A stretch of 38,316 nucleotides of DNA from an uncultured Solobacterium sp. (GTDB lineage Bacteria; Bacillota_I; Bacilli_A; Erysipelotrichales; Erysipelotrichaceae): the NCBI GenBank assembly GCA_900546285.1, contig URCJ01000014.1, positions 1 to 38,316 on the forward strand. The letters are read 5' to 3'. Positions 15,962-25,012 of this stretch are shown piece after piece; the stretch's first letter is position 1; every line of letters starts with the position of its first letter. The notes under the pieces were generated by a model. It did no database searches. It was given only the letters and a program-made list of their open reading frames with translations, and was not told the DNA's origin. A program made the position numbers and the translations under genes.

Positions 15962-17821
15962 ATGGCAATTAAACAATTTAAAACAGAATCAAAAAGACTA
16001 TTAGATCTAATGGCAAATTCTATCTATACAAACACAGATATTTTCCTAAGAGAATTAATCTCTAATGCCTCTGATGCGATTGATAAGAGATATTACTTAT
16101 CTTTAACAGATACTAGTGTTACTGCCGATGATCTAAAGATTAAGGTAGCTTGTGATAAGAAAGCTCGTACTATTACTATTTCTGATAATGGTATTGGTAT
16201 GTCTAAGGAAGACTTAGAGAATAATCTAGGTACTATTGCGAAATCAGGTTCTCTTGAATTTAAGGAAAATCTTGATGAAAAAGAAAAAGTTGATATCATT
16301 GGTCAATTTGGTGTTGGCTTCTATAGTGCCTTCATGGTTGCTGACAAGATTGAAGTAACATCATTTAAAGTAGGTGAAGAAAAAGCTTATAAGTGGATTG
16401 GCACCATGGAAGGTTACGAGGTAAAGACCGCTAATAAGGATGACTATGGTAGTGTTATTACTTTATATGTAAAAGAAAATACTAAGGAAAAGAAATATGA
16501 TGATTATCTAGATTCTAATAATCTACAAGTTTTGATTAAGAAGTATTCAGACTTTATTAGATATCCAATTGTAATGGATGTTGAAGTTACTAAGGAAGAT
16601 AAGACTGAAATCGAAGAAAAGACTATCAACTCAATGGTTCCTATTTGGAAGAAGGCTAAGAAAGATTTAAAGGAAGAAGATTATAATGAGTTCTATTCAA
16701 TGACTTATTATGATTTTGAGAAACCTTTAAAGACACTACATTACAAAGTTGAAGGTAATACTTCATATAGTGCCCTACTTTATATTCCAAGTGTTAGACC
16801 ATTCAACTATTATTCAACAGACTATAAGATGGGTCTAAAGTTATATTCAAAGGGTGTCTTCATTAAAGATGAAGCTAAGGAACTTGTAAGTGATTACTTC
16901 CGTTTTGTTAGAGGTGTTATCGATAGTGATGACTTATCATTAAATATTTCAAGAGAAATCTTACAAGAAGATCATCAAATGACAGCTTTAAAGAAGTCAA
17001 TTGATAAAAAGATTAAGTCAGCTTTGGTTAAGATGCTAGAGAATGAAAGAGAAACTTATGAGAAGTTCTTTGAACAATTTGGTACGCAATTAAAGTTTGG
17101 TACTTATGATAACTATGGCATGAATAAGGATGAACTTATCGACTTATTGATCTTTAAGTCAAGTAAGGAAGATAAGTATGTAACTCTTAAGGAATATGTT
17201 GAAAGAATGAAAGAGGATCAAAAGGATATTTATTATGCCACAGGTGAAACAATCGAGGCTATTAAAGAACTTCCTCAACTTGAAAAAGTATTAGACAAGG
17301 GTTATGAAGTATTATATTTCACTGACAATGTCGATGAATTCATGGCTAATATCATTGGTAACTATAGTGATAAGCCATTTAAATCATTACTTCAAGGTGA
17401 TTTAGATTTAGATACTAAGGAAGAAAAGGAAGAAGTAGAGAAGAAGGCTAATGACAATAAGGATTTATTAGCTACTTTAAAAGAAGAACTTAAGGATAAG
17501 GTAAGTGATGTAAAACTTTCTACAAGACTTAAGACTTCTCCTGTTTGTCTTGTTTCTGATGACGGTATCTCTATAAATATGGCAAAGACCTTAAACGCGA
17601 TGAATCAAGGTAATATTCAAGCTAATAAGATTCTTGAAATCAACCCAGACCATGAACTATTTAAGGCCTTAGCGAAAGTTTATGAAACTAATAAGGATCT
17701 AAGCGAATATGCTAATTTATTGTATGATCAAGCATTATTAATTGCTGGTTTAACAATTGAAGATCCTCTAGCTTATACTAAGCGTGTTTCTGACTTAATG
17801 TTGAAGGCATTAGAAAGATAA
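15962..17821 (+). CDS. htpG: HSP90-family chaperone HtpG
   Basis: 619-aa ATP-dependent chaperone of standard length. The N-terminal GHKL ATPase motifs are all visible: ELISNASDAID, DNGIGM, GTIAKSG and GQFGVGFYSAF. The middle and C-terminal dimerisation domains follow without gaps. The start at 15962 has an AAAGGAG site; an ATG at 15958 is in another frame and reads only four codons before a stop. A perfect CIRCE operator directly upstream predicts heat induction through HrcA. The last 12 nt overlap, tail to tail, the 3' end of the purine nucleoside phosphorylase gene, with no terminator in between. Confidence 0.97.
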   Translation: MAIKQFKTESKRLLDLMANSIYTNTDIFLRELISNASDAIDKRYYLSLTDTSVTADDLKIKVACDKKARTITISDNGIGMSKEDLENNLGTIAKSGSLEFKENLDEKEKVDIIGQFGVGFYSAFMVADKIEVTSFKVGEEKAYKWIGTMEGYEVKTANKDDYGSVITLYVKENTKEKKYDDYLDSNNLQVLIKKYSDFIRYPIVMDVEVTKEDKTEIEEKTINSMVPIWKKAKKDLKEEDYNEFYSMTYYDFEKPLKTLHYKVEGNTSYSALLYIPSVRPFNYYSTDYKMGLKLYSKGVFIKDEAKELVSDYFRFVRGVIDSDDLSLNISREILQEDHQMTALKKSIDKKIKSALVKMLENERETYEKFFEQFGTQLKFGTYDNYGMNKDELIDLLIFKSSKEDKYVTLKEYVERMKEDQKDIYYATGETIEAIKELPQLEKVLDKGYEVLYFTDNVDEFMANIIGNYSDKPFKSLLQGDLDLDTKEEKEEVEKKANDNKDLLATLKEELKDKVSDVKLSTRLKTSPVCLVSDDGISINMAKTLNAMNQGNIQANKILEINPDHELFKALAKVYETNKDLSEYANLLYDQALLIAGLTIEDPLAYTKRVSDLMLKALER

Positions 17822-18616
17822 TAAGAAATTCTTAATTAAATTACATAAATTAAGACTAGATCTATTAGCTACTTCAAGCACTTCCTTGTGGGAGTGCTTT
17901 TCTTTTGCCAAACCAGTTGCCATATTAGTGATACATGAAATACCCAAGACTTTAATACCCATATAATTAGCCACAATTGTCTCTGGAACTGTAGACATAC
18001 CAACAACATCAGCGCCCATCATCTTATAGGCTCTAATTTCAGCAGCTGTCTCATAACATGGACCATTAAAGAAAGCATAGACACCTTCTTGTAAAGGAAT
18101 ATTGCTTATATTCTTAACTTTACTAATTAATTCTTTACTATAACTCTCTGACATATCAGGGAATCTTGGTCCAAAGTCCTCATTATTATCGCCAATCAAA
18201 GGATTAATGCCCAATAAGTTGATATAGTCAGTAATCAACATTAGATCACCTGGTTTAAAATTTTCATTAACAGCACCACAGGCATTAGTAATAATCAATT
18301 TATCAATTCCCAAAAGTTTTAAAACATAAATTGGATAAACAACAGGATCAAAACCCTTACCCTCATAATAATGGGTTCTTCCTTGCATAATAACAACATT
18401 AAGATTATTAACCTTACCAAAGACTAGATTACCCTCATGCCCTACTACACTTGAACAAGGAAAATGAGGAATATCTTTATAGGAAATAATTTGTTTGTCA
18501 CTTAATAAATTAACCACATCACCTAAGCCCGAACCTAAAATAATACCAATTTCAGGCTTAATTTCAACATTTTCTTTCAAATAATTGTAAGATTCATAGA
18601 TGTTTTCAAAATTCAT
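17810..18616 (-). CDS. punA: Purine nucleoside phosphorylase (trimeric type)
   Basis: 268-aa enzyme that splits inosine or guanosine with phosphate to free base and ribose 1-phosphate, for purine salvage. Motifs include the phosphate-binding ILGSGLG, GRTHYYEG, TNACGAVN and the purine-binding FFNGPCYETAAEIRA, with the conserved VGMSTVPE. Length fits the homotrimeric PNP class. The start is backed by an AAGGAGG site. It converges on htpG with a 12-nt overlap and is divergent from the DUF4236 gene. Confidence 0.95.
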   Translation of the reverse strand: MNFENIYESYNYLKENVEIKPEIGIILGSGLGDVVNLLSDKQIISYKDIPHFPCSSVVGHEGNLVFGKVNNLNVVIMQGRTHYYEGKGFDPVVYPIYVLKLLGIDKLIITNACGAVNENFKPGDLMLITDYINLLGINPLIGDNNEDFGPRFPDMSESYSKELISKVKNISNIPLQEGVYAFFNGPCYETAAEIRAYKMMGADVVGMSTVPETIVANYMGIKVLGISCITNMATGLAKEKHSHKEVLEVANRSSLNLCNLIKNFLLSF

Positions 18617-18670
18617 AAATCGCCTCCTTTTTCATCATTATATGTTATTCTTGTGTTAGAGGTTTTATTT

Positions 18671-19657
18671 ATGGGATTAACATTTAGAAAAAGTATAAAA
18701 ATAGCCAATGGCGTTAAACTTAATGTATCAAAAACAGGTGTATCTGTTACCGTTGGTAAAAAAGGTGCTCACTATACATTTAACTCAAAAGGTAAATCAA
18801 CAGTATCTGCTGGTATTCCTGGCACTGGTGTTGGTTACCGTAAGAGTTTTAATACTTTCGGTGGTTTGTTTGGTGGTAAGAAAGAAAAAGAAGAAGTTAC
18901 TAAAAAGTCAGGTTCTTCTTTAACTAAAAATACAAGTAAGAAAACAAATAAAGCAACATATAGTAGCCAACAATTGGACGAATATAACGAATATATTAGA
19001 CAAATCAAGTCTTTACATGTAAAGTCAATTAATCCAATTGATTGGAAAAGCTTAGCTCTTGGTTGTATTCCGAACAATTTAAGCGAAAAAGAAAGAGCTA
19101 ATTGGCAAGCTGATATCAATTTGGCTAAAAGTATTATGAACAAGGACACCGATTCTTATCTTGAAGTAATGGAAGAATATTCTACACTTAATGATATTTC
19201 AGCCTATGGCAGTGATTTTGAATTTGGTGTTGATGACAAAGACATCTTATCTTGTAGATTTGAAGTGAAGATTAAGGATGTAGTACCAACATTTGGTTAT
19301 AAACAAAATGAAGATGGTTCAATAGTTGACTGCAATCTTAGAAAAACCGAATTCAACGATTTGGCACAAGACTATGTATGTTCATGTTCTATTAGAATTG
19401 CAAGAGAAGTATTTGCCCTACTACCTGTAGACTTTGTCTTGGTTAATGCTGAAGAAGAATTCTTTGATTCTTCAACCGGTAATAACGCTCAATCAACTAT
19501 CATGTCTATTCTTTATGTTAGAGATGGTTTTGAGAACATTAACTTTGAACGAATTGATCCAAGCGATTTCTGTGCTCGTTTTAAACAAAACATGAGTTTT
19601 ACAAAGACTAATGGTTTTAAGCCAGTAGATGATATTGATTTAGATGACATAAGATAA
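18671..19657 (+). CDS. DUF4236-domain protein
   Basis: 328-aa protein. Residues 1-55 (MGLTFRKSIKIANGVKLNVS... through GIPGTGVGYRKS) match the DUF4236 domain, a short glycine-rich beta domain found at the N-terminus of many uncharacterised bacterial proteins. A Lys/Ser/Thr-rich linker (about 60-100) follows, then an alpha/beta region of about 225 residues that I do not recognise. An upstream GTG at 18653 is in frame, but the ATG at 18671 has an AGAGG ribosome site at good spacing and begins exactly at the conserved domain. No signal peptide or membrane segment is seen. A terminator follows. Confidence 0.8.
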   Translation: MGLTFRKSIKIANGVKLNVSKTGVSVTVGKKGAHYTFNSKGKSTVSAGIPGTGVGYRKSFNTFGGLFGGKKEKEEVTKKSGSSLTKNTSKKTNKATYSSQQLDEYNEYIRQIKSLHVKSINPIDWKSLALGCIPNNLSEKERANWQADINLAKSIMNKDTDSYLEVMEEYSTLNDISAYGSDFEFGVDDKDILSCRFEVKIKDVVPTFGYKQNEDGSIVDCNLRKTEFNDLAQDYVCSCSIRIAREVFALLPVDFVLVNAEEEFFDSSTGNNAQSTIMSILYVRDGFENINFERIDPSDFCARFKQNMSFTKTNGFKPVDDIDLDDIR

Positions 19658-19682
19658 GTGGTGTATTAAACATCACTTTTTT
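19656..19682 (+). terminator. Terminator after the DUF4236 gene
   Basis: AAGTGGTG and CATCACTT pair (one G.T wobble) around TATTAAA, followed by TTTT. The stem begins at the stop codon. Confidence 0.8.
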
Positions 19683-19718
19683 AATAGTACAATATATTTA
19701 ATATAGGTGGGTGTTCTT

Positions 19719-21248
19719 ATGCAAAAATATAAAAAATATCTAAGTAACAAATCTTTATTCTTCTTTTATGGACTTGTATCTTTATTATTTAAAATATCTG
19801 TAATCTTTTCTCCTATCTTTACAGGTAAAGTTATTGATAGCGCTGTAAACAGAGATGTCAACGCATTAAAGTTCAATGCAGTATGCATGATACTTTCTGT
19901 ATGCGCTTTTCTTATACTAATGTATATCAGATCTTACATCTACGTTAAAACATGTGGCGATATCCAATATGGCTTAAAGAAAGGCTTATTTGAAAGAATT
20001 CTTTATAGTGACTATCAAAACATCAACAAAAAAGATTTAGGATATTATCTTCAAAGACACAATAGTGATGTTGAAGATATGTCTTTTATGTTCTTTGAGT
20101 ATTTTATAGATACACTAATCAATCTAATCTATACAATCATCTTGTTTGTATCCATGTTTATCATCTCTACCAAAATATCTTTAGTGATGTTGATAATCGT
20201 GCCGTTCTTTATCTTATCTAACATTAAATTGATACCAAAAATCGAAGCTAAGGCAAATGCTTATATGGAAAGCGAAGAAGAATTAAGCAATGAATTTGAA
20301 GCATCATTCAATAATAATCATGCGATAAGATCCTTGAGAAATGAAAAGATCATCTTTAACGATTATATGAATAAAAATCATAATGGTTATAAGGCAATGT
20401 TAAGTTATTCTTTAAGTGATGAAAAATACAACATTTTTATTGTAAATGGTTTATTAAACCTATGTATCATTTCGGTATATATCTTTGGAGCCTATTTAGC
20501 TCTTAAGGGTGAATTAAGTGTCGGTCAATTAACCACATTAGATATCTTTGTATCTAGAATATGGGATCCTATCGAATATTTCTTGGGCTTAAAAAAGAAA
20601 ATTAGTAAGGCGAAAATTAGTGAAAAAAGAGTATTGGATGTCATCAACATTGAAGTTTATCATCATAATAATCTAAATAAAGATAACTTTAATGAAATTA
20701 GTATTGAGAATATCAATTTTGCCTATGATGATAAAAAGATACTTGATAAGTATAGATTAGATTTAAAGTCTAATAACATATATCTAATCAAAGGAAAAAA
20801 CGGAAGTGGCAAAACTACATTGTTCAATATATTGAGTGGCATATATTTTGATAATGATTCTTTTATTATTGTTGATGGAGAAAGAATTGAAGACAAATTC
20901 GATTTCTTATATCGCAACATTTATTATGTTCCTTCAGAATTATATAAACTAAAAGGTACTATCAAAGATAATCTAAGTAATTATGATTATTGTCCAATCG
21001 AGAATCACAGCCTAGAAGATGATGTAAAAAGCTTATCAAGTGGTGAAACTAAAAAATTACAGTTATTGTTGTCTCTTGATAGAAAAGAAAAAATCATTAT
21101 TTATGATGAACCTTTAAATTACTTAGATAAAGATAAATATCAAGATTTCTACAAAATCATCGAAAAAAGTAGAGATAATGGTCATATCATTCTTATCGCA
21201 TCTCATGAAAAAATAAAAGATGTTGCTTATACAGAAGTCAACATCTAA
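19719..21248 (+). CDS. ABC transporter half-exporter (membrane plus ATPase domain)
   Basis: 509-aa protein with about six N-terminal membrane helices (residues about 15-290) and a compact ATPase domain. The ATPase shows Walker A GKNGSGKTT (near 359), the signature LSSGETKKL (near 437), Walker B IIIYDEP (near 458) with the D-loop LNYLD, and the H-loop histidine in IASHEK. The nucleotide-binding domain is short (about 180 residues) compared with the usual 220-240. As a single half-transporter it should work as a homodimer. A GTG at 19707 is in frame, but the ATG at 19719 has the AGGTGGG ribosome site. The substrate cannot be read; it has no operon partner. Confidence 0.88.
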   Translation: MQKYKKYLSNKSLFFFYGLVSLLFKISVIFSPIFTGKVIDSAVNRDVNALKFNAVCMILSVCAFLILMYIRSYIYVKTCGDIQYGLKKGLFERILYSDYQNINKKDLGYYLQRHNSDVEDMSFMFFEYFIDTLINLIYTIILFVSMFIISTKISLVMLIIVPFFILSNIKLIPKIEAKANAYMESEEELSNEFEASFNNNHAIRSLRNEKIIFNDYMNKNHNGYKAMLSYSLSDEKYNIFIVNGLLNLCIISVYIFGAYLALKGELSVGQLTTLDIFVSRIWDPIEYFLGLKKKISKAKISEKRVLDVINIEVYHHNNLNKDNFNEISIENINFAYDDKKILDKYRLDLKSNNIYLIKGKNGSGKTTLFNILSGIYFDNDSFIIVDGERIEDKFDFLYRNIYYVPSELYKLKGTIKDNLSNYDYCPIENHSLEDDVKSLSSGETKKLQLLLSLDRKEKIIIYDEPLNYLDKDKYQDFYKIIEKSRDNGHIILIASHEKIKDVAYTEVNI

Positions 21249-21253
21249 TTTAG

Positions 21254-22180
21254 TTACATATGCTTATCAATAAATTCATAGACATCTTCATAAACTTGTT
21301 CTTTATCAAGTTCATTTAATATTTCATGTCTATCAGTTGGATATAACTTAATAGAAACATCTTTAATACCCTTTGATTTAAAGGTTTCAAATGCCTTGGT
21401 AACACCCTTACCATAATTACCAACTGGATCATCATTACCAGCTAAGAAAATAATAGGTAAATCTTTTTCTACTTTATCAATATTACTTTCATCACATACA
21501 TCATCAAGAACAGAGAAAACATTGTAATAACCATTTACAGTAAACATAAATGAACACTTAGGCTCATTAGAATACCACTCCACAATCTTTTCATCCTTTG
21601 TAAGCCAATCATTATGAGTAATAGAAGGCTCCCACTTCTTGTTATAAGAGCCAAGAGCCATGTTATTAACCAAAGAACTACGATACTTGCTTCCCTTAAA
21701 TGTCTTGATGATATTGCATAATAACTTTCCTGTTTTAACCGCAATCTTAGGCTGCCAAGCAGTTCCCATGATGATTGCACCATCTAATTCATTCTTATAT
21801 GTAAATAAATAACGTCTTGCATAGAAAGAACCCATTGAATGTCCCAAAAGGAAATATGGAATGTTTGGATATAAGTCTTTAGTGATTAAAGTTAGATGAT
21901 GAAGATCCTCTAAAACCTTTAAATAGCCTTCATCTTCATGGAAATAACCCCAGTTATCTTCAGAAGTAACAGAACCACCATGCCCCAAATGATCATTACC
22001 AGTAACCAAAATACCTCTATCAGTTAAATATTTAGCTAATAATTCATAACGATCAATAAATTCAACCATACCATGAGATATCTGCAAGATAGCTTTTGGC
22101 TTATCTTCAGGTATATATCTAATAGCCCTAATATTTGTTACACCATCACTTGATAAAAAACTAAACTCTTCTTTTCTCAT
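21254..22180 (-). CDS. Alpha/beta hydrolase, monoacylglycerol lipase-like
   Basis: 308-aa serine hydrolase. Motifs are the oxyanion region SHGMVEFIDRY, GNDHLGHG, the nucleophile elbow GHSMGS, and a late acidic GNDDPVGNYG plus the catalytic histidine in TDRHEILNE. The profile matches lysophospholipase/monoacylglycerol lipase-like enzymes (Hydrolase_4). An upstream ATG at 22216 exists, but a TATAAT box (22200-22205) falls inside that extension and an AGAGGT ribosome site precedes the ATG at 22180, so the shorter start is chosen. It converges with the ABC transporter gene with only 5 bp between stops. Confidence 0.88.
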   Translation of the reverse strand: MRKEEFSFLSSDGVTNIRAIRYIPEDKPKAILQISHGMVEFIDRYELLAKYLTDRGILVTGNDHLGHGGSVTSEDNWGYFHEDEGYLKVLEDLHHLTLITKDLYPNIPYFLLGHSMGSFYARRYLFTYKNELDGAIIMGTAWQPKIAVKTGKLLCNIIKTFKGSKYRSSLVNNMALGSYNKKWEPSITHNDWLTKDEKIVEWYSNEPKCSFMFTVNGYYNVFSVLDDVCDESNIDKVEKDLPIIFLAGNDDPVGNYGKGVTKAFETFKSKGIKDVSIKLYPTDRHEILNELDKEQVYEDVYEFIDKHM

Positions 22181-22199
22181 ACACTTAACCTCTACTATG

Positions 22200-22205
22200 A
22201 TTATA
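22200..22205 (-). promoter_or_regulatory. -10 box of the alpha/beta hydrolase gene
   Basis: TATAAT on the minus strand, 19 nt before the chosen ATG and upstream of AGAGGT. It shows that the longer reading frame start at 22216 is not used. Confidence 0.55.
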
Positions 22206-22251
22206 TTATTTATCAAGAAATATTTTGATTGTCACATTGATGAAAGTATAC

Positions 22252-22272
22252 AAAAAGAGGCATTTAAGCCTC
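22252..22272 (-). terminator. Terminator of the acyl-CoA ligase operon
   Basis: On the minus strand GAGGC and GCCTC pair around TTAAAT, followed by TTTTT. The left arm begins before the ligase stop codon, so the stop lies in the loop region. Confidence 0.8.
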
Positions 22273-23979
22273 AATTTTTGTGTTTTCCTCTTCCTCTAAC
22301 TTACGATAAGCTACCTTACCAACTAGAGTCTTTGGAAGTTCAGTTCTAAATTCTATCTCTCTAGGCATTGCATACTTGGCAATATGTTTTTGACAATATG
22401 CCTTGATGTAATCCTTAGATTGTTCATTAGAAGGAACACCACTCTTTAAGACAATAAAAGCCTTAACCCTTTGCATACGATATGGATCAGGCACTCCAAT
22501 TACACAAGACATAGAAACAATATCACAAGCGTCAATAATATTTTCAAGTTGAGCTGGATACACATTATAACCAGATGTGATAATCATACGCTTGCTTCTA
22601 CCTTTAAAGAAAACAAAACCATCACTATCCATAACACCCAAGTCACCTGTATAAACCCAAGTTAAACCATCTTTATGTTTTCTTAAAGTATTAGCAGTTT
22701 CCTCTGGATGATTAATATATTCTTTCATAACCGTAGGACCAGCCAACAAGATTTCACCCTCTTGACCATATGGAAGTTCCTCATCAGTATCTGGCTTAAC
22801 AATCTTGATATAAGTATCAGGGAAAGGCAGACCAATAGAACCTTCCTTATGCATATGAGTAGGAGTTAAACAACAAGCTGTAACTGTCTCAGTTGTGCCA
22901 TATCCTTCTCTTACCTGGACTACAGCCTTGTGATCATATAAGAACTTATCTAATTTCTTCTTAAGTTCAATAGACAAAGAGTCACCACCTGAGAAAACAC
23001 CCTTTAAACTACTTAAGTCAGCATTATCAAACTTAGGTAAACGAAGAAGTGCTTCATACAAAGTTGGAACACCCGCAATAAAGTTACATTTATACTTAGT
23101 AATTAACTTAGCATAAGATTCAGGAGTGAAACGAGGTACTAAAATACATCTACCACCAAAGGCTAACATTGAATGAATACATACACCAAGTCCAAATCCA
23201 TGGAACAAAGGCATAGCACTCAACATCTTATCACCAGGTCTAAACATAGGATTTGTTGCGATGATTTGAGTAGCAAGCGCATTAAAGTTCTTATTAGTCA
23301 AAAGAATACCCTTAGTAACACCAGTAGTACCACCAGAATATAGGATAGTAGCTGGATCATCCGACTTTCTTTTTACCTTAATATCAAAGAATCTTGTCTT
23401 ACCAAACTTCAAAAAATCATCCCAAAAAATAACTGGAGCATCACTTGGAATCTTCTCGATTTTTCTGCCTTCAGTTAACATATATCCCCATCTAAGTGGT
23501 TGACTTAGAGCGTCTCTAATACGGGCAATAATAATATTCTTAGCACAAGTATTAGCTCTAATCGCCTCAAACTTATGATAGAACTGGTCAAGGGTAACAA
23601 CAGTCATACTCTCTGATTCATTGATATAGAACTCCAATTCCTTCTCAGAACTTAGAGGGTGAACCATATTAGATACAGCACCAATTAAATTAATCGCATA
23701 GAACATATAAATAGCTTGGGGACAATTAGGCATGGCAATAGTAACTTTGTCATTTTCTCTAATACCCAACATTGAAAGTGACTTGGCACATTGTTCAACA
23801 TTTTTTAAAAGCTCTCTATAAGTAGTTGATCTACCCATAAAGTCAAATGCCACATAATTGGGATATTTCTTACCAATTTCCTCAACCATCTCATACATGG
23901 AACCATCAAAGTATTCCATAGTGAACGGAACATCACCTAGATTCTTTTTCCAAGGTGTCTTCACAGTAATTTCACTCAT
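22264..23979 (-). CDS. AMP-forming acyl-CoA ligase (FadD-like)
   Basis: 571-aa member of the ANL superfamily, which activates a carboxylic acid with ATP to an acyl-adenylate and then the CoA thioester. The P-loop SGGTTGVTKG (about 215-224), GYGTTE, YTGDLG (about 447) and the catalytic C-terminal lysine in GKVAYRKL (about 557) are all present. Length is typical of medium/long-chain fatty acyl-CoA ligases. Its ribosome site AAGGAG overlaps the stop of the upstream acyltransferase-like gene 10 nt away, so both are one operon. The acyl substrate cannot be told from sequence. Confidence 0.9.
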   Translation of the reverse strand: MSEITVKTPWKKNLGDVPFTMEYFDGSMYEMVEEIGKKYPNYVAFDFMGRSTTYRELLKNVEQCAKSLSMLGIRENDKVTIAMPNCPQAIYMFYAINLIGAVSNMVHPLSSEKELEFYINESESMTVVTLDQFYHKFEAIRANTCAKNIIIARIRDALSQPLRWGYMLTEGRKIEKIPSDAPVIFWDDFLKFGKTRFFDIKVKRKSDDPATILYSGGTTGVTKGILLTNKNFNALATQIIATNPMFRPGDKMLSAMPLFHGFGLGVCIHSMLAFGGRCILVPRFTPESYAKLITKYKCNFIAGVPTLYEALLRLPKFDNADLSSLKGVFSGGDSLSIELKKKLDKFLYDHKAVVQVREGYGTTETVTACCLTPTHMHKEGSIGLPFPDTYIKIVKPDTDEELPYGQEGEILLAGPTVMKEYINHPEETANTLRKHKDGLTWVYTGDLGVMDSDGFVFFKGRSKRMIITSGYNVYPAQLENIIDACDIVSMSCVIGVPDPYRMQRVKAFIVLKSGVPSNEQSKDYIKAYCQKHIAKYAMPREIEFRTELPKTLVGKVAYRKLEEEENTKIEA

Positions 23980-23988
23980 AATAACTCC

Positions 23989-24846
23989 TTAATAATCTAC
24001 TTCTTGAGCTAAATTTTCTTCTAACAATTCAGGATTTTCCAATAATTTCTTCAATAATCGAATAGTCTTTGAATAATAATAACCATCAGCCAATCTTTCA
24101 TCAATTGTTAGACCAAGATCAACTGTATCAACCATCTTTACATTTCCATTTTCATCATAAACCGGTCTTTTCTTAATCTCACCAATCAAAAGAATCATGG
24201 AACAAGTACCCCAATTAGTCAAATGGTGATAACCACTTTTCATCTTAATTGAACCAAGATTTGAAACTACACAACTTGAATAATAAGGGTCTGTTTGAAT
24301 AAGCGACGCAGGCACAATACCATGTTTATCACACCACATCACCACATGTAACAAGAACTTTCCAAAGAAACGAGGGATTCTATTAAAGAAGTCCATCCCT
24401 TCAGTAGAAGCATCCTTCTTTTCACTTCTTGTGAAATCAACTTGTTTATGAATTGCATCATGGATGGTGTTGATATTATCATCATCTTTAGTATGCAAGA
24501 AGGCTAAAGCCTCAGCACCACCATCTTTAAATTGTTTCTTAACCACAAATGATAAACTAACTTCATTTCTTTGATAGAAGTTGCCATTGACGATAAAACG
24601 ATTCATCTTGGGTCTTAAGGTGATGACTTTACTCATCGCACATACGATAATTTGGAATAAGTTGTACTTATATTCGATACCTTCATAATTCTTTTTCTTT
24701 AAGTATTCATTAATATTAGTTAAATCTATTGTTTCTGAAATGAATGCTTCATTATCACATCTATTAGGATAAATAACTCCTGTCACAAAATGTAGAGAGT
24801 CTAGTTCTCTTAATAATCTTCCGTCTTTTCTATCTCCAAACGCCAT
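23989..24846 (-). CDS. Stand-alone E2/CAT-fold acyltransferase-like protein with altered active site
   Basis: 285-aa protein resembling the catalytic domain of 2-oxoacid dehydrogenase E2 and chloramphenicol acetyltransferase. The block VVSNLGSIKMKSG, GEIKKRPVYDENGNV and the C-terminal helix LLKKLLENPELL are typical. The active-site motif that normally reads DHRxxDG is here DERLADG (Glu250 in place of the catalytic His). There is no lipoyl domain and no E1/E3 gene nearby. The frame can be read from a TTG at 24882, but a TTGGAGG ribosome site 6 nt before the ATG at 24846 fixes the start. It forms a two-gene operon with the acyl-CoA ligase, so its acyl donor may be the ligase product. Confidence 0.82.
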   Translation of the reverse strand: MAFGDRKDGRLLRELDSLHFVTGVIYPNRCDNEAFISETIDLTNINEYLKKKNYEGIEYKYNLFQIIVCAMSKVITLRPKMNRFIVNGNFYQRNEVSLSFVVKKQFKDGGAEALAFLHTKDDDNINTIHDAIHKQVDFTRSEKKDASTEGMDFFNRIPRFFGKFLLHVVMWCDKHGIVPASLIQTDPYYSSCVVSNLGSIKMKSGYHHLTNWGTCSMILLIGEIKKRPVYDENGNVKMVDTVDLGLTIDERLADGYYYSKTIRLLKKLLENPELLEENLAQEVDY

Positions 24847-25012
24847 AAATATCCTCCAACTAACATTTCCTATTTTACTCAATTTGAGAAAAACAATAAA
24901 TTTTTTTGTAGATTTTTAGGACGAAAAGCTACTTTTAAATGAAAAATTACACACTCTTTACTTTCAATTAATGTAGATATTTTATAAAATTGACTTAAGC
25001 AAGGAGAAAATT

